Positions 8,255-17,772 of a DNA stretch of 64,000 bases are shown here, piece after piece. Every line of letters begins with the position of its first letter. Position 1 is the first letter of the stretch. The DNA is from Paenibacillus silagei (GTDB taxonomy: Bacteria > Bacillota > Bacilli > Paenibacillales > Paenibacillaceae). The notes beneath the pieces were generated by a model. It was not told the origin of the DNA and did not search any database. It worked only from the letters and a program-made list of their open reading frames with translations. The translations under genes were made by a program, and so were the position numbers. The stretch covers positions 89,147 to 153,146 of the forward strand of contig NZ_JAGGLV010000018.1 of assembly GCF_017874735.1 (NCBI RefSeq), read 5' to 3'.

Positions 8255-9178
8255 TTATACTTCAGGGTCCCAGCGGTACTTAAGCTCACGGATCTCCTCC
8301 ACCTTGGCATCCAGGCCGTTCCACGGCTCATAAGGGTTCGCGGCAATGAGTCTGGATAAGCGCAGGAACCGGTCCTTGGGCAGCTCCTGCACATAGCGGC
8401 CGATCATGCCGGAGTAGAGCAGCGCGTATCGCTTCATGCGAACCGCAGCACTGGCAACGGCCGTCATAATGTCCAGCCCCTTATCCATTTCGAGAATCTG
8501 CACCTCGTAATTCTTGACATAGCGCAGGGTGCGGTCCTTGATCAGCTCGGGACGGACCCTGGCGATCTCGCCGATATATTCAGCCAGCAGCGGCTCGAAG
8601 TCCTTCAGCAGCAGCTGCTCCAGCTCCAGCGTCATGTCCTTGCGCAGCTGGAACCCGTGCAGCAGGGCGACACGCTGGCGGGAGATCCGGTCTCCGCGCA
8701 GCAGTACGGAGATCTCGCGCAGCTTCTCATAAGCGAGCACATCATTCTCGCGCAGTACCGTCACGGCTTCCTGGCGGTTCAGCTCCAGATCTTCCTTGAT
8801 GCTGAAAATATTGCGGCCAAGCAGTTTATTCAGCGCATACAGATTTTCGTTCTGCCGTACTTTCCGCTGCGTATAGTAGACCAGTCCGGCTAATACAAGA
8901 CCGCCTGCGCCGCACAGCACCATCTGCTGCAGATCCTGCCCGAAATAGATTCCGGCCAGGGTCAGCAGGAGAATAACGAGCAGCCGGGTCTGTACCTTCC
9001 GCCCGGCTAGGGACACTGCATACTTCTCCACCGGAATCAGCGCGGCGCGGCCGCAGTGGGCGCAGCGTTCCTCGCTCAGAGCGGTGTAATGGCGGCAGCG
9101 GCGGCAGATGCGCAGCTTCTCGAAGGAGTAACGGGGAGCCTTGAAGGGACGGAAGATCACCGGTTTCTTTTTACTCAC
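8255..9178 (-). CDS. Zinc-ribbon membrane protein, unknown function
   Basis: This 307-residue protein carries an N-terminal zinc ribbon (Cys25-x2-Cys28 and Cys39-x2-Cys42, in ICRRCRHY and CAHCGRA). Two membrane helices follow at about 63-105, with only two or three residues between them, so both ends face the cytoplasm. The rest is a long alpha-helical domain with heptad-like Leu spacing (LELEQLLLKDFEPLLAEYIGE is a clear example). The start is GTG 9178, overlapping the stop of the tiny gene upstream by 8 nt. I do not recognise the family. Its partner set (VWA, tubulin-like and GTPase proteins) also contains a zinc-ribbon GTPase, so a scaffold role is possible. Confidence 0.75.
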   Translation of the reverse strand: MSKKKPVIFRPFKAPRYSFEKLRICRRCRHYTALSEERCAHCGRAALIPVEKYAVSLAGRKVQTRLLVILLLTLAGIYFGQDLQQMVLCGAGGLVLAGLVYYTQRKVRQNENLYALNKLLGRNIFSIKEDLELNRQEAVTVLRENDVLAYEKLREISVLLRGDRISRQRVALLHGFQLRKDMTLELEQLLLKDFEPLLAEYIGEIARVRPELIKDRTLRYVKNYEVQILEMDKGLDIMTAVASAAVRMKRYALLYSGMIGRYVQELPKDRFLRLSRLIAANPYEPWNGLDAKVEEIRELKYRWDPEV

Positions 9179-9323
9179 GGGCCGTATCTCCTCCGTTCAA
9201 TGCCGCCAGCAGGCGCTCGTCGATATCCTCACGGGTGAGCGGCTTCCGCTGGCGGGACGCATATAGAATGATCTGAATCACAGCATAGAGAAACGTTATC
9301 CCGAGTATGGCGTATGTAATCAT
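9171..9323 (-). CDS. 50-residue single-pass membrane protein
   Basis: Reading the minus strand from ATG at 9323-9321 gives 50 codons: an N-terminal membrane helix (MITYAILGITFLYAVIQIIL), a basic junction (ASRQRKPL) and a short acidic tail ending in GGDTARE. GAAAGGAAGAG lies just upstream as a ribosome binding site. The stop overlaps the GTG start of the zinc-ribbon membrane protein by eight bases (GTGAGTAA), a typical coupling arrangement. Together these support a real small gene heading the minus-strand operon. It could be a regulator or assembly subunit of the neighbouring membrane complex; no family is recognised. Confidence 0.65.
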   Translation of the reverse strand: MITYAILGITFLYAVIQIILYASRQRKPLTREDIDERLLAALNGGDTARE

Positions 9324-9567
9324 GGAACTCTTCCTTTCTGCTCTGGTTACGGTCTTTTAATCAAATATTCAGGATTGCAGCGTATACTTAGAATAGTCTA
9401 TCCGGCTCAGGATGGCGATTGCCACTAGCGGAAGTGCCGGTCCAGCGGTCACTATGTTGATGTTTACAAGGTTTAATTATATCATAATGGCATGCTATTG
9501 ACAGAATTTAGCTATGCGTTACGGATCTGCCATATCCGCCTAATTTCACACAAGAGGAGCCCTATTT
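9324..9567. promoter_or_regulatory. Divergent control region of the tubulin/VWA cluster
   Basis: This 244-bp gap separates the two arms of the cluster. AT-rich DNA at 9457-9510 holds TTTACA (9463), CATAAT (9483), TTGACA (9498) and, on the other strand, TATAAT (9482-9477). None of these forms a well-spaced consensus pair that I can assign with confidence. AAGAGGAG just before 9568 is the ribosome binding site of the VWA gene. Confidence 0.45.
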
Positions 9568-11388
9568 ATGCTTCGTAACGAACGTAATTTCAGCAAGGCC
9601 AAGAATAGACTGCAGCGCATATTGCCTGTATTGCTCATGATTCTATGTATCACTGTATCCCCATATGCTGCTTCGAGAGCCAGCGCGGCTTCGGCCGCAC
9701 CCTCACATATTGACGCTGTGCTGCTGATCGATGTCAGCAATTCGATGAACAAGAGCGACAAGAACAAGATAGCCAATGAAGCGATGAAGATGTTCATAGA
9801 TATGCTGTCCACCCAAGGCGATAAGGTAGGCATTGTGGCCTACACCGATAAGGTGCAGCGCGAGAAGGCGCTGCTCGGCATCAAATCCGCCGGCGACAAG
9901 GAGGATCTGAAGAATTTCATCGACGGGCTTAGCCGCGGACCCTACACGGACCTGGCGGTCGGGATGGAAGAGGCGGTGAAGGTGCTGGAGAACGGCAGCG
10001 ATCCCGGCCATGAGCCGATGATCGTCATGCTGGCGGACGGCAACAATGACCTGAATGAAGCCAGCGGCCGCAAGCAATCCGATTCCGACAAGGAGCTGAA
10101 GGCGGCAGTAGAGGCTGCCAAGCAGAAGGGGTATCCCGTATATACCATAGGGCTGAATGCGGACGGCAAGCTGAACAAGAATATTCTGGCCGGACTGTCC
10201 AGCGAGACAGGCGGCAAGGCGTTCACCACGAATTCCGCCGATGATCTGCCGCAGATTCTCAGCGAGATTTTTGCCAGCCATTTGAAGCTGAAGGTGGTGC
10301 CGGTGCCGTCCATTACGGCAAACGGCGATTATCAGGAAGTTACGGTCAATGTGCCTAATGGCAGCGTGCTTGAAGCGAATATCTCGATCATGTCCTCGAA
10401 GCCGGTGACGGCGAAGCTCAGTAATCCTGCGGGGAAGGAAGTAGCGATTCCCTCCGATAAAGTGCTGTTATCCAAGTCGTCCAGCTATACGCTGATCAAG
10501 CTGCTGTCGCCGGAGGAGGGAGACTGGAAGCTCCAGGTCAAGGGAGTGCCGAAGGACAAGATCGATATTAACCTGGTATTCAACTACGATCTGGAGCTGA
10601 AGCTGGATGCTCTGCCCTCCAAGTCTTACGGCAAAGGCGATACGGTGGATATCTCCTCGCATCTGTTCAGCAATGGAACAGAGGTAACGGAGAGCAGCCT
10701 GTACCAGGATATGAAGGCCGTGCTGCTGGTTACAGATAAGGACACCGGCCAGGTACAGGAGATTCCGCTGGATAACTCGGGCGCCGAGTTCAAGGGTGCT
10801 TTTGAAATCAAGGATAATCATGAATACGAGCTGAAGGTCCGGGCCGAAGAGAGCAGCTTCTATCGGGAGAGCGATGTGCTGACCATCAATGCCAAGACGG
10901 GAACAGTGGCGACCACCCCGCCGTCAGCAGGCACTCCTGCGGGCGAAGAGCCTGCTGAGGAGAAGACCTCGAACACGCTGTACTATATCATCGGCGGCAT
11001 TGTGCTGCTACTGGCTGCTGCCGCCGCATTCTGGCTGCTGCGCAGCAAGGCTAACCGGGGGTTCGTCGGGCAACTGGTGGTGGAAGTGGTGGACGGCAAC
11101 ACCGGAGAGAAAACCTATCCGCAGTACAAGAAGCTCGCTGCCTTCCGCGGCAAGTTCACTCTGCACCAGCTCCTGCAGCTTGCTCCTGAGCTTAAGGAGA
11201 GCGAGAAGCTGATCTTCACCCCGGGAACCCATGACCGGCTCCTGCTGCGCGGGGGCGAAGGGATCTCGGTGGAGCGCTCGGGGCGTGCTGTTGATACCTC
11301 GCGGGGCCTGGAGATGAAGAGCGGTGACCGGGTAACGGTCTCTCTGCAGACGGTAGACAAGACGATTCTATTGGAATATTTGATCTGA
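9568..11388 (+). CDS. Exported VWA-domain protein with C-terminal membrane anchor
   Basis: This is a 606-residue protein. A Sec-type signal covers about 1-45. A von Willebrand A domain follows at about 47-230 with the metal-site motif DVSNS (55-59), the Thr-containing loop near SRGPYTDLAVGM and MLADGNNDL as the third element. A beta-rich middle region of 240-460 resembles Ig-like modules. One membrane helix at about 472-492 (IIGGIVLLLAAAAAF) leads to a cytoplasmic domain of about 115 residues. Such proteins bind partners through the metal site. It opens the plus-strand arm and lies just before the tubulin-like gene, so it may link the outer face of the membrane to a cytoplasmic filament; this is inference. 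Confidence 0.88.
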   Translation: MLRNERNFSKAKNRLQRILPVLLMILCITVSPYAASRASAASAAPSHIDAVLLIDVSNSMNKSDKNKIANEAMKMFIDMLSTQGDKVGIVAYTDKVQREKALLGIKSAGDKEDLKNFIDGLSRGPYTDLAVGMEEAVKVLENGSDPGHEPMIVMLADGNNDLNEASGRKQSDSDKELKAAVEAAKQKGYPVYTIGLNADGKLNKNILAGLSSETGGKAFTTNSADDLPQILSEIFASHLKLKVVPVPSITANGDYQEVTVNVPNGSVLEANISIMSSKPVTAKLSNPAGKEVAIPSDKVLLSKSSSYTLIKLLSPEEGDWKLQVKGVPKDKIDINLVFNYDLELKLDALPSKSYGKGDTVDISSHLFSNGTEVTESSLYQDMKAVLLVTDKDTGQVQEIPLDNSGAEFKGAFEIKDNHEYELKVRAEESSFYRESDVLTINAKTGTVATTPPSAGTPAGEEPAEEKTSNTLYYIIGGIVLLLAAAAAFWLLRSKANRGFVGQLVVEVVDGNTGEKTYPQYKKLAAFRGKFTLHQLLQLAPELKESEKLIFTPGTHDRLLLRGGEGISVERSGRAVDTSRGLEMKSGDRVTVSLQTVDKTILLEYLI

Positions 11389-11408
11389 TAAGCAGGCTAA
11401 GTGTATGC

Positions 11409-11439
11409 TCCCGAAGCGATCATGCGAAGTGATTCGGGA
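11409..11439 (+). other. Intercistronic hairpin between VWA and tubulin-like genes
   Basis: TCCCGAA (11409-11415) pairs with TTCGGGA (11433-11439), and an inner TCA/TGA pair extends the stem across a bulge. No T-run follows, so it is more likely an RNA stability or processing element than a terminator. It lies 35 bp before the start of the next gene. Confidence 0.45.
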
Positions 11440-11473
11440 TGTGTAGGCTATCACAACTTTTGGGGGAGAACCT

Positions 11474-14400
11474 ATGAAACCGGTAGTAAGAGAACATATT
11501 CAACAGCTGGATGTATCGCTTGGCGGAGGAATCGTCAGCGACAAGATCAGAGTGGATACCATCGACAACCCGATCCTCATTATCGGGCTTGGCGGCACGG
11601 GCATCGATGCCCTGCTGCGGCTCAAATACCAGATTAACCGCCGCTTCAAGCTGCCTGAAGATCCGTTGTCCAAGAAGAAACGGGATAAGCCCGACAACGT
11701 GGAGTTCCTGGCGTTCGAGACCAATGAACAGGACCGCGGCAAAAAATACAAGGGCATCGGCCTCGACCCGCAGAATGAATTCGTGCTGCTGGCCAATGCC
11801 GAGATCGGCGGACTGCTGCAGAACCGCAGCATCCTGGATTCTTACATTACAGACTGGCTGTCGCCGGAGCTGAGCATCACAGACGGGATGAACGGAGCCG
11901 CCGGGGTGCGTCAGGCCGGACGCTTGCTGCTGTTCACGAAGATCAACCAGGTGGTTGCCGCCATCGACAAGAAGATCAAGACGCTGTCTGTCGGCACCAG
12001 CAAGAAGCTCATGGTCTTCCTGCTTACCGGTCTGTCCGGCGGAACCGGCAGCGGGGCGTTCCTGGATATTGCCTACATCGTGCGCGGCATTATTGAACGT
12101 GACTACGGCGCAGCCGGGATAGACCGTGTCAATACGCTGGGCTATCTGTTCACACCGGATGTCAATCTGTCCAACAAGAGCCTCAGCGAGCATACCCGCG
12201 AATATATCCGCAAGAACGGGTATGCCGCGCTCAAAGAGCTGGACTACTGGATGAACGTGGACAGCCGGGGCGAACGCTTCCGCCAGAAGTACGGCAATAT
12301 TCTTAGCGTCAACTCGCCGCTGCCGCCGTTCAATCTCTGTCATCTCATCTCCGCAACGAATACGGAAGGCAAGCTGCTGGAGAACGCCTACGATTACTGC
12401 ATGAACGTGACGGCTGAGAACATCACCAACTTCATGGCCAGTGAAGAGAAGGCCTCCGGCGAGGAGTTTGCCATCCATGACTATATCAGCAACATCCGCA
12501 CGAACATTGCCCAGATGAACAAGACCTATCCTGCCAACTATGAATACAACATTATCGGGGCATCCTCGGCCGTGCTGCCGATTGAGGAAATGACAACTTA
12601 CCTGGCTTACCGTCTCTTCGACAAAATGGACAAGATGTTCCATCACGCCCCGAATCAGGAGGATGTGGAGAAGATGGCACGCAAGCTCGGCATCGATCTT
12701 GATACGATGATCAAGACGTTCGAGTCCCGTGTGCCGGAGCCGCTGCCGGGTTATCAGAACAGCGAGCGCCTCAGCCATGCCAATGTCGTCAAGAATCAGG
12801 TCGTCAGCATGGATACGGAGCTGGAGCAGAACTTCCTGGCCCGTGCGCGTGAGGAATATATCAAATCCAAGAAGCAGCTTCCGGGTGAGATTGCCGGACG
12901 GTTCGGCGAAGAGCTGGAGCGCATCTTCCTGCATCCTGAGCAGGGGCCGTTCTATGTGTCGCGGCTGCTGTACACCGAGAAGGGCTTCTGCATCCTGAAG
13001 CTGATCCAGTCTTATATTGAAGCGCTGCGCGAGAGTCTCTTGCGCCTGCCGCGTGATATTGAGACCGCACAGGAGAGTGCAGAGGATAAGCTGGGCGATG
13101 CGCGGAGCGCTTTTGTGTCCAAGGAGAAGAAGAAGAACGCCTATATTGAAGCCAAAATCAATGAATACTGGCTGCATGCCGATGTGGAGCGCACCGAACA
13201 GATGATCCAGTTCTATGAGGATCTGTATGAGCTGTTGAATGAAGAGAACAGCCGGATCTACGGTGTGTTCACCGAGATTCTGACCGCGCTCAGCTCGATC
13301 TTCGAGAAGAACGGCGACATTCTGATTAACGGCGAAGAGCAGGCCGACCACAAGGGCAACAAAACCTACTATTGGAATATCGTCAACGTGCCGGATATCT
13401 CGGCGACCATCTCCAAAATCATGGACCAGAAGGACGGCGATGATCTGATCCGTGACTTCACACGTGAGATGCTGAAGCATTCCGGGCGCTGGGTAAGGGA
13501 GCAGGAGATTGATATTGTCCGCTCCATATCCGAGTTCCTCAGCGACAAGTTCGGGGACCTCATTACCCGTTCGATGGAGGATTTCCTGGTGATGAAATAC
13601 GGGCGCGAGGAGCCGCTGGATAAGTTCGTGGAGCGGATTATTGCCGGACGTCTGGATGAGGATGCGGTGCCGATTTTCCACCTCAGCAACAGCTCTGGCA
13701 GCCTGCACTTCCCGTCGTGGGGCTTCGTCTCCGTACCGGTGAAGGCACCGGGGATTCTGAAGGGTATCCGTAATTATCAGAACAATGCACTCGGCAAATC
13801 GCAGTTCACGATCAAGGAGAGCGAGGTCAAGAACCGTATTTTCTGGCTGAATACACGCAACGGGGTGCCGCTGTTCGTATATACGCCGCTGCGGGTGTAT
13901 GAGGAGAACTACGAGCGGACCATTCTCGACAAGGAAGGCATCGGCCGCCATCTGGTGATGACCGATAAGGACAACTGGACCTATCTGCCTTCGCCGATCC
14001 CGGAGAAGTCCTGGGGCGATACGTATGCGAATCCGCGGGTTCGTGAGTACAATGCCAGAGTGCGGGCAGATTTCGGCCGGGCACTGGAGTCCGGTGTGAT
14101 CATAGAGAAGGGTGTGGACGAGAACACCAGCAGCCGCTTCTCCGTGATCTTCACGAAGCCGCTGGATCTGGGCAAGCTGCTGGGTGCTTATGATCTGCAG
14201 CTGGATGCGCCGCGTCCGAATCTGGGTGAAGTGCGCAAGGCCGCTGAGGAGCTCAAAGCACTCCGCACAGCAGGTATTGAACGTGAAGCCGTGAAGGATA
14301 TCTTCGGCAGTATTAATCTGGAGCTGGCCCAGGAGAACCTGATCCGTTCCCCGCAGCTCATCGCCCGTGTCCGTGAGGAGCTGGCGAAATACGATGCGCT

Positions 14401-14863
14401 GGCGGCCAAATCTGCGGAACTGGAAGCGCTGGTGCATCAGCATCTGGATGAAGACAAATGGCTGGACCAGTTCATTGAGGCGTTGTACACCGATACCATT
14501 ACCAAAAAAGGCGCGCTCTATGTCTATGACCGTGACGAGGACGAGGATGCCTGGGAGCCGTTCGCGAATCTGATGAAGGAACGCAGCTATGTGGAGTATG
14601 CCGTCTACCGCCATTTCCGTGAGCTGGATGAGAAAAGCCGCAGTCTCCTGCTCCGCAAGGCAGCGCGCCGGGCCGGAGAAATGACGGCAGCCGAAGATGT
14701 AACTCCGCTGCTGTATAAGCTGGAAGGGATGTATGTCTCGTTCCTGGAGGCACGTGATGCTCTGGAATATGAGCGGGTAGAGCATGCCAACGGAGATGAA
14801 ATGTACGGCTTCTACAAGAGCCTGACCGGCAAGCTTGGCAGCATCCGCAGAAAGCTGAAGTAG
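11474..14863 (+). CDS. Giant FtsZ/tubulin-like GTPase (Tubulin_2 type)
   Basis: This 1129-residue cytoplasmic protein has a tubulin-superfamily N-terminal third. The first glycine loop is GLGGTGIDALL (38-48), after the strand PILIIG, and the nucleotide-binding signature GLSGGTGSGAFLDIA (187-200) is the hallmark GGTGSG of FtsZ and tubulin. Further family landmarks are VNTLGYLFTPD (219-229), AALKELDYWM (251-260) and PPFNLCHLISATNTEG (284-299). The remaining 800 residues are helical and of unknown fold. Such long relatives (Pfam Tubulin_2) occur with VWA proteins and a distinct GTPase in predicted membrane-remodelling operons. GGGGGAG precedes the ATG. The next gene starts four bases after the stop, suggesting coupled translation and complex formation. 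Confidence 0.9.
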   Translation: MKPVVREHIQQLDVSLGGGIVSDKIRVDTIDNPILIIGLGGTGIDALLRLKYQINRRFKLPEDPLSKKKRDKPDNVEFLAFETNEQDRGKKYKGIGLDPQNEFVLLANAEIGGLLQNRSILDSYITDWLSPELSITDGMNGAAGVRQAGRLLLFTKINQVVAAIDKKIKTLSVGTSKKLMVFLLTGLSGGTGSGAFLDIAYIVRGIIERDYGAAGIDRVNTLGYLFTPDVNLSNKSLSEHTREYIRKNGYAALKELDYWMNVDSRGERFRQKYGNILSVNSPLPPFNLCHLISATNTEGKLLENAYDYCMNVTAENITNFMASEEKASGEEFAIHDYISNIRTNIAQMNKTYPANYEYNIIGASSAVLPIEEMTTYLAYRLFDKMDKMFHHAPNQEDVEKMARKLGIDLDTMIKTFESRVPEPLPGYQNSERLSHANVVKNQVVSMDTELEQNFLARAREEYIKSKKQLPGEIAGRFGEELERIFLHPEQGPFYVSRLLYTEKGFCILKLIQSYIEALRESLLRLPRDIETAQESAEDKLGDARSAFVSKEKKKNAYIEAKINEYWLHADVERTEQMIQFYEDLYELLNEENSRIYGVFTEILTALSSIFEKNGDILINGEEQADHKGNKTYYWNIVNVPDISATISKIMDQKDGDDLIRDFTREMLKHSGRWVREQEIDIVRSISEFLSDKFGDLITRSMEDFLVMKYGREEPLDKFVERIIAGRLDEDAVPIFHLSNSSGSLHFPSWGFVSVPVKAPGILKGIRNYQNNALGKSQFTIKESEVKNRIFWLNTRNGVPLFVYTPLRVYEENYERTILDKEGIGRHLVMTDKDNWTYLPSPIPEKSWGDTYANPRVREYNARVRADFGRALESGVIIEKGVDENTSSRFSVIFTKPLDLGKLLGAYDLQLDAPRPNLGEVRKAAEELKALRTAGIEREAVKDIFGSINLELAQENLIRSPQLIARVREELAKYDALAAKSAELEALVHQHLDEDKWLDQFIEALYTDTITKKGALYVYDRDEDEDAWEPFANLMKERSYVEYAVYRHFRELDEKSRSLLLRKAARRAGEMTAAEDVTPLLYKLEGMYVSFLEARDALEYERVEHANGDEMYGFYKSLTGKLGSIRRKLK

Positions 14864-14867
14864 GCCT

Positions 14868-17294
14868 ATGATCAGAGATCAAGCCTTACAATATGCTGAG
14901 CAATACGCTGCCCAGGAGGAAGCACAGCATCATAAGGGGGATGGGCGCAGCAGTATCCATTACCCTGCGCTGTTCCTGTTCCTGGGCGATAAGGTGACCC
15001 CGGCCATCGGTCCGGTGCTGGAACGCTGCCAGCGTAAATGGGACAACGCAGGCGGCGTAATGGCACTGCATGCCGGTTCGCATAACGGCAGCGGCAGTAC
15101 GCAGGAGAAGGAGGGGGTCAAGGGGCGGATCGGCAGCGGTAACAGCAGTGTCCATGAACGCGTGATGCACATGACCCTGCCGGATACGGCAGGGCGTGAT
15201 CCGCGTACGGTCCGGCGTGAGCTGTACCGTGAATTTCATGAGGATAGCCAGTATTTAGCCGGAATGAACCGGACGCTGCGTCAGTTAAGCAACAGCATAG
15301 CGGATTACGGGCGGCTGTATTCTTCTTTTGACGTCATCCATCTGTCTGTCATTACACGGGTCGATGACCCGCAGAATGTGCTGTTGCCGGAGATCGTGCT
15401 GCTGGCCCGCGCAATTCTCAGCCAGTCGTTCAAATCGGTACAGATTGATCTGTACGCGCTGATTAACGAACGTGAGCAGGGGGATAACTTCGGCTATTCC
15501 AGCTCGGTCGGGCTGGCTTGTCTGCGTGAGCTGGACGGGATGCAGGCGGCGGATTATGCCTTAAGCGCTCCGCTGCTGGTGACGGAGGAAGGGCTGTCCA
15601 TTCCCGTGACGCATGGTCCTTCTCCGCTGTTCGATCTGGTCTATCTGCTCTCCGACAAGAATGAGCGCGGACTGATGTCGGTCCATGGCATGGACGACAA
15701 TTACGAGATTATCGCCCACATCAGCCTGCTGAAGAACCGGGTCCGGCCTGCGGCCGATCAGGCCTCCGGGCACGGCGGCTACAATAATATGACGTTCAAA
15801 AGCGGCATCCGCGGCAGCACAGGCAGACAAGGCTATGCGTCTGCCGGCTTCTCGGCGGTGCGGCGGCCGAACCGCCAGATTGCACTGGCGGTGCTGTACC
15901 ATGCACTGCATTATCTGTCCGGGCGGCTGCGTGCAGGCCATACCCGGAGTCTTAAGGAGCGGCAGGCGATGCTTGGCCTTGGAGCGGATACCCTGCGGGA
16001 CCGCGCGGCGGAATTGCTGCCGGAGCAGTCCGCTCTCGCCGAGATGACCGGGCTGATGAGCCACGGACACCCGTCCTATTCACAGCTGCGGATGCTCTCG
16101 CTGCGCGAGGCTGAGGAGCTGCTGTTCGGGGAAGGGGCGCAGGCTTACTTCCGCAGTAATTTTGCGGAGGTGTCTGCTCGTAGGGCTGCCGGGATTGATC
16201 CGGCCCGGGAGTGGGCCGGAGTGCTGGCTGCCGAGGAGGCGGGAGCCTCCCCGGTCACCTTCTACCAGCTGGCGGAATGGACCAGTGAGAAGACAGGTGA
16301 GGGAGGCAGCGTCCTGCAGGCCTTGCGCCAGCATATGGGCGGACTACGTTCCGCTCTGCTCTCCGGTCAGGAGGAGCTGGAGCGGCTCTATGCGGAGAGC
16401 GTGGAGCGCCAGCCGTTCCAGCGGGTGCCGCTGCTGGACAAACGGACGGTGCGCAATTTCATTCATTACCTGTTCGAGTCCGTCTACGGCAAGAAGTATG
16501 AGCTTCTGCTGCTGGAGAGCGAGCTGGCCCTCTGTCTCCGCTATGACGCTGCACTGGAGCAGCTGCATGCAGACAGCAAGACCAAGGTTGCGAAGATGGA
16601 AGCACTGGAGGAGGAGCTGCAGAGTGTCGCTCTGGCCAGCATCGGCCGCAGCAAGGAGACGGTAGATCAGAATATTATGGAGTACTACCGCACGGTGACG
16701 GATGAGGTTATGAAGGACATCGAGAACCGGCGCGGGGCGGGGATCTTCTTCAGCGAGCGGTTCATGGGCAGTCTCTCCGGGCTGCTGGTGAACGGAGGCG
16801 GCCAGGCGGTGGCTGAGCGGCTGATCGGGCTGTGCCGCCGGGAGCTGCTTACGGCGGGGCCGTTCACGCTCCCGTTCGAGGAGGAGCTGCTGCGGCGCGC
16901 CAATGTTGCAGCAGCTTACGAGAACCGGGATATCGTCTCCAAGGAGGAGCTGTTCAAGCAGCTCTACCGCAGTCTGGAGGAGGAGGCGGCGATGAATGTC
17001 CGCCTGTTCGAGTACACGCAGGAGCACCGCCACGAGGAGAAGTACTTCTTCGGCGACAGCTCCTCTGAATTCTTGCGTTATGCCTTCAGTGCAGACGAGA
17101 CCACCCGCATCTACCGGCTCGGCTTCGTACATGAGCAGCGCCGCAGCGGCGTGGAGAAGCTGAACCTGATGGGCGGCTTCCACCTGGAGGATCTGCTCTA
17201 CTACCGCAACGGCAAGGTCTATTACGAGACTTATGCCGGCAACGGATACCAGCTCCACGGTCTGGAAGAAGAGCAGCTGCCGGAGATGAGATGA
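14868..17294 (+). CDS. Tubulin-like paralogue lacking the GTP-binding loops (inferred)
   Basis: This is an 808-residue soluble protein of no obvious annotation. It matches the preceding tubulin-like protein in landmark order: PALFLFLGDKVTPAIGPVL (33-51) at the place of the first glycine loop, FDVIHLSVITRVDDPQN (154-170) and PEIVLLARAIL (174-184) at the place of GGTGSG, VQIDLYALIN (191-200), SVGLACLRELD (213-223) and PLFDLVYLLSDKNERG (253-268). Neither GGTG nor GGTGSG is preserved. I infer a degenerate partner that may form a heteromer with the active protein. The rest is helical with coiled-coil tendency near 560-620. It starts four bases after the upstream stop. Confidence 0.65.
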   Translation: MIRDQALQYAEQYAAQEEAQHHKGDGRSSIHYPALFLFLGDKVTPAIGPVLERCQRKWDNAGGVMALHAGSHNGSGSTQEKEGVKGRIGSGNSSVHERVMHMTLPDTAGRDPRTVRRELYREFHEDSQYLAGMNRTLRQLSNSIADYGRLYSSFDVIHLSVITRVDDPQNVLLPEIVLLARAILSQSFKSVQIDLYALINEREQGDNFGYSSSVGLACLRELDGMQAADYALSAPLLVTEEGLSIPVTHGPSPLFDLVYLLSDKNERGLMSVHGMDDNYEIIAHISLLKNRVRPAADQASGHGGYNNMTFKSGIRGSTGRQGYASAGFSAVRRPNRQIALAVLYHALHYLSGRLRAGHTRSLKERQAMLGLGADTLRDRAAELLPEQSALAEMTGLMSHGHPSYSQLRMLSLREAEELLFGEGAQAYFRSNFAEVSARRAAGIDPAREWAGVLAAEEAGASPVTFYQLAEWTSEKTGEGGSVLQALRQHMGGLRSALLSGQEELERLYAESVERQPFQRVPLLDKRTVRNFIHYLFESVYGKKYELLLLESELALCLRYDAALEQLHADSKTKVAKMEALEEELQSVALASIGRSKETVDQNIMEYYRTVTDEVMKDIENRRGAGIFFSERFMGSLSGLLVNGGGQAVAERLIGLCRRELLTAGPFTLPFEEELLRRANVAAAYENRDIVSKEELFKQLYRSLEEEAAMNVRLFEYTQEHRHEEKYFFGDSSSEFLRYAFSADETTRIYRLGFVHEQRRSGVEKLNLMGGFHLEDLLYYRNGKVYYETYAGNGYQLHGLEEEQLPEMR

Positions 17295-17541
17295 GTAGCG
17301 AATAGATGGGATGAGTGCTGATGAGCAGAGCCGGGATGAGATGAGCGGAGTGCTGTGAGCGGAGACTAGATTAGATTAGATTAGTGGAGTGCTGATGAGC
17401 GGAGACTAGATTAGATGAGTGCTATGACAAACTATTATATTAAGTCAGACTATCACAATCATATTAGGTCAGGCTAACACAACCGCAGGATCTATAGTCC
17501 ACGCGAGTTCGGCGGCTGACCGTGTGCTGGATGGCGGGATG
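17295..17541 (+). other. Low-complexity intergenic stretch with short tandem repeats
   Basis: After the 808-residue gene come irregular repeats of GATGAG and GCTGATGAGCGGAGACTAGATTAG-like units (two copies of the latter near 17340-17420, with GATTA reiterated). A pair of TATTAAGTCAGACTA / TATTAGGTCAGGCTA elements follows at about 17438-17480. I see no coding capacity. Confidence 0.5.
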
Positions 17542-17722
17542 AGAGGGATAAATCCCTTTAATGCTGCTGAAAGTGGGCCGGATGGTGGAAAGAGAGGGAT
17601 AAATCCCTTTAATGCTGGTGGAAAGTGGGCCGAATGGCGGAAATAGAGGGATAAATCCCTTTAATGCTGGTGAAAGTAGGCCAGATGGCGGAAAGAGAGG
17701 GATAAATCCCTTTAATGCTGAC
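17542..17722 (+). repeat. 51-bp tandem array A (four copies, palindromic core)
   Basis: Copies of AGAGGGATAAATCCCTTTAA start at 17542, 17593, 17645 and 17696, giving spacings of 51, 52 and 51 bp. The core AGGGATAAATCCCT is a palindrome. The rest of the unit (TGCTGGTGAAAGTGGGCC, then ATGGCGGAA) drifts slightly between copies. Confidence 0.9.
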
Positions 17723-17772
17723 GAGTGTCGGTAATAGTGATCTCGATTTCGCCGTACGCGCGCCAGATGAGC

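Noticed and set aside
11420..14785. 1121-codon open frame on the minus strand, antisense to the tubulin-like gene
   Set aside because: It mirrors the coding gene almost exactly, has no ribosome binding site or family motif, and its Leu/Gln/Arg-rich composition is what antisense reading of biased GC-rich codons gives.
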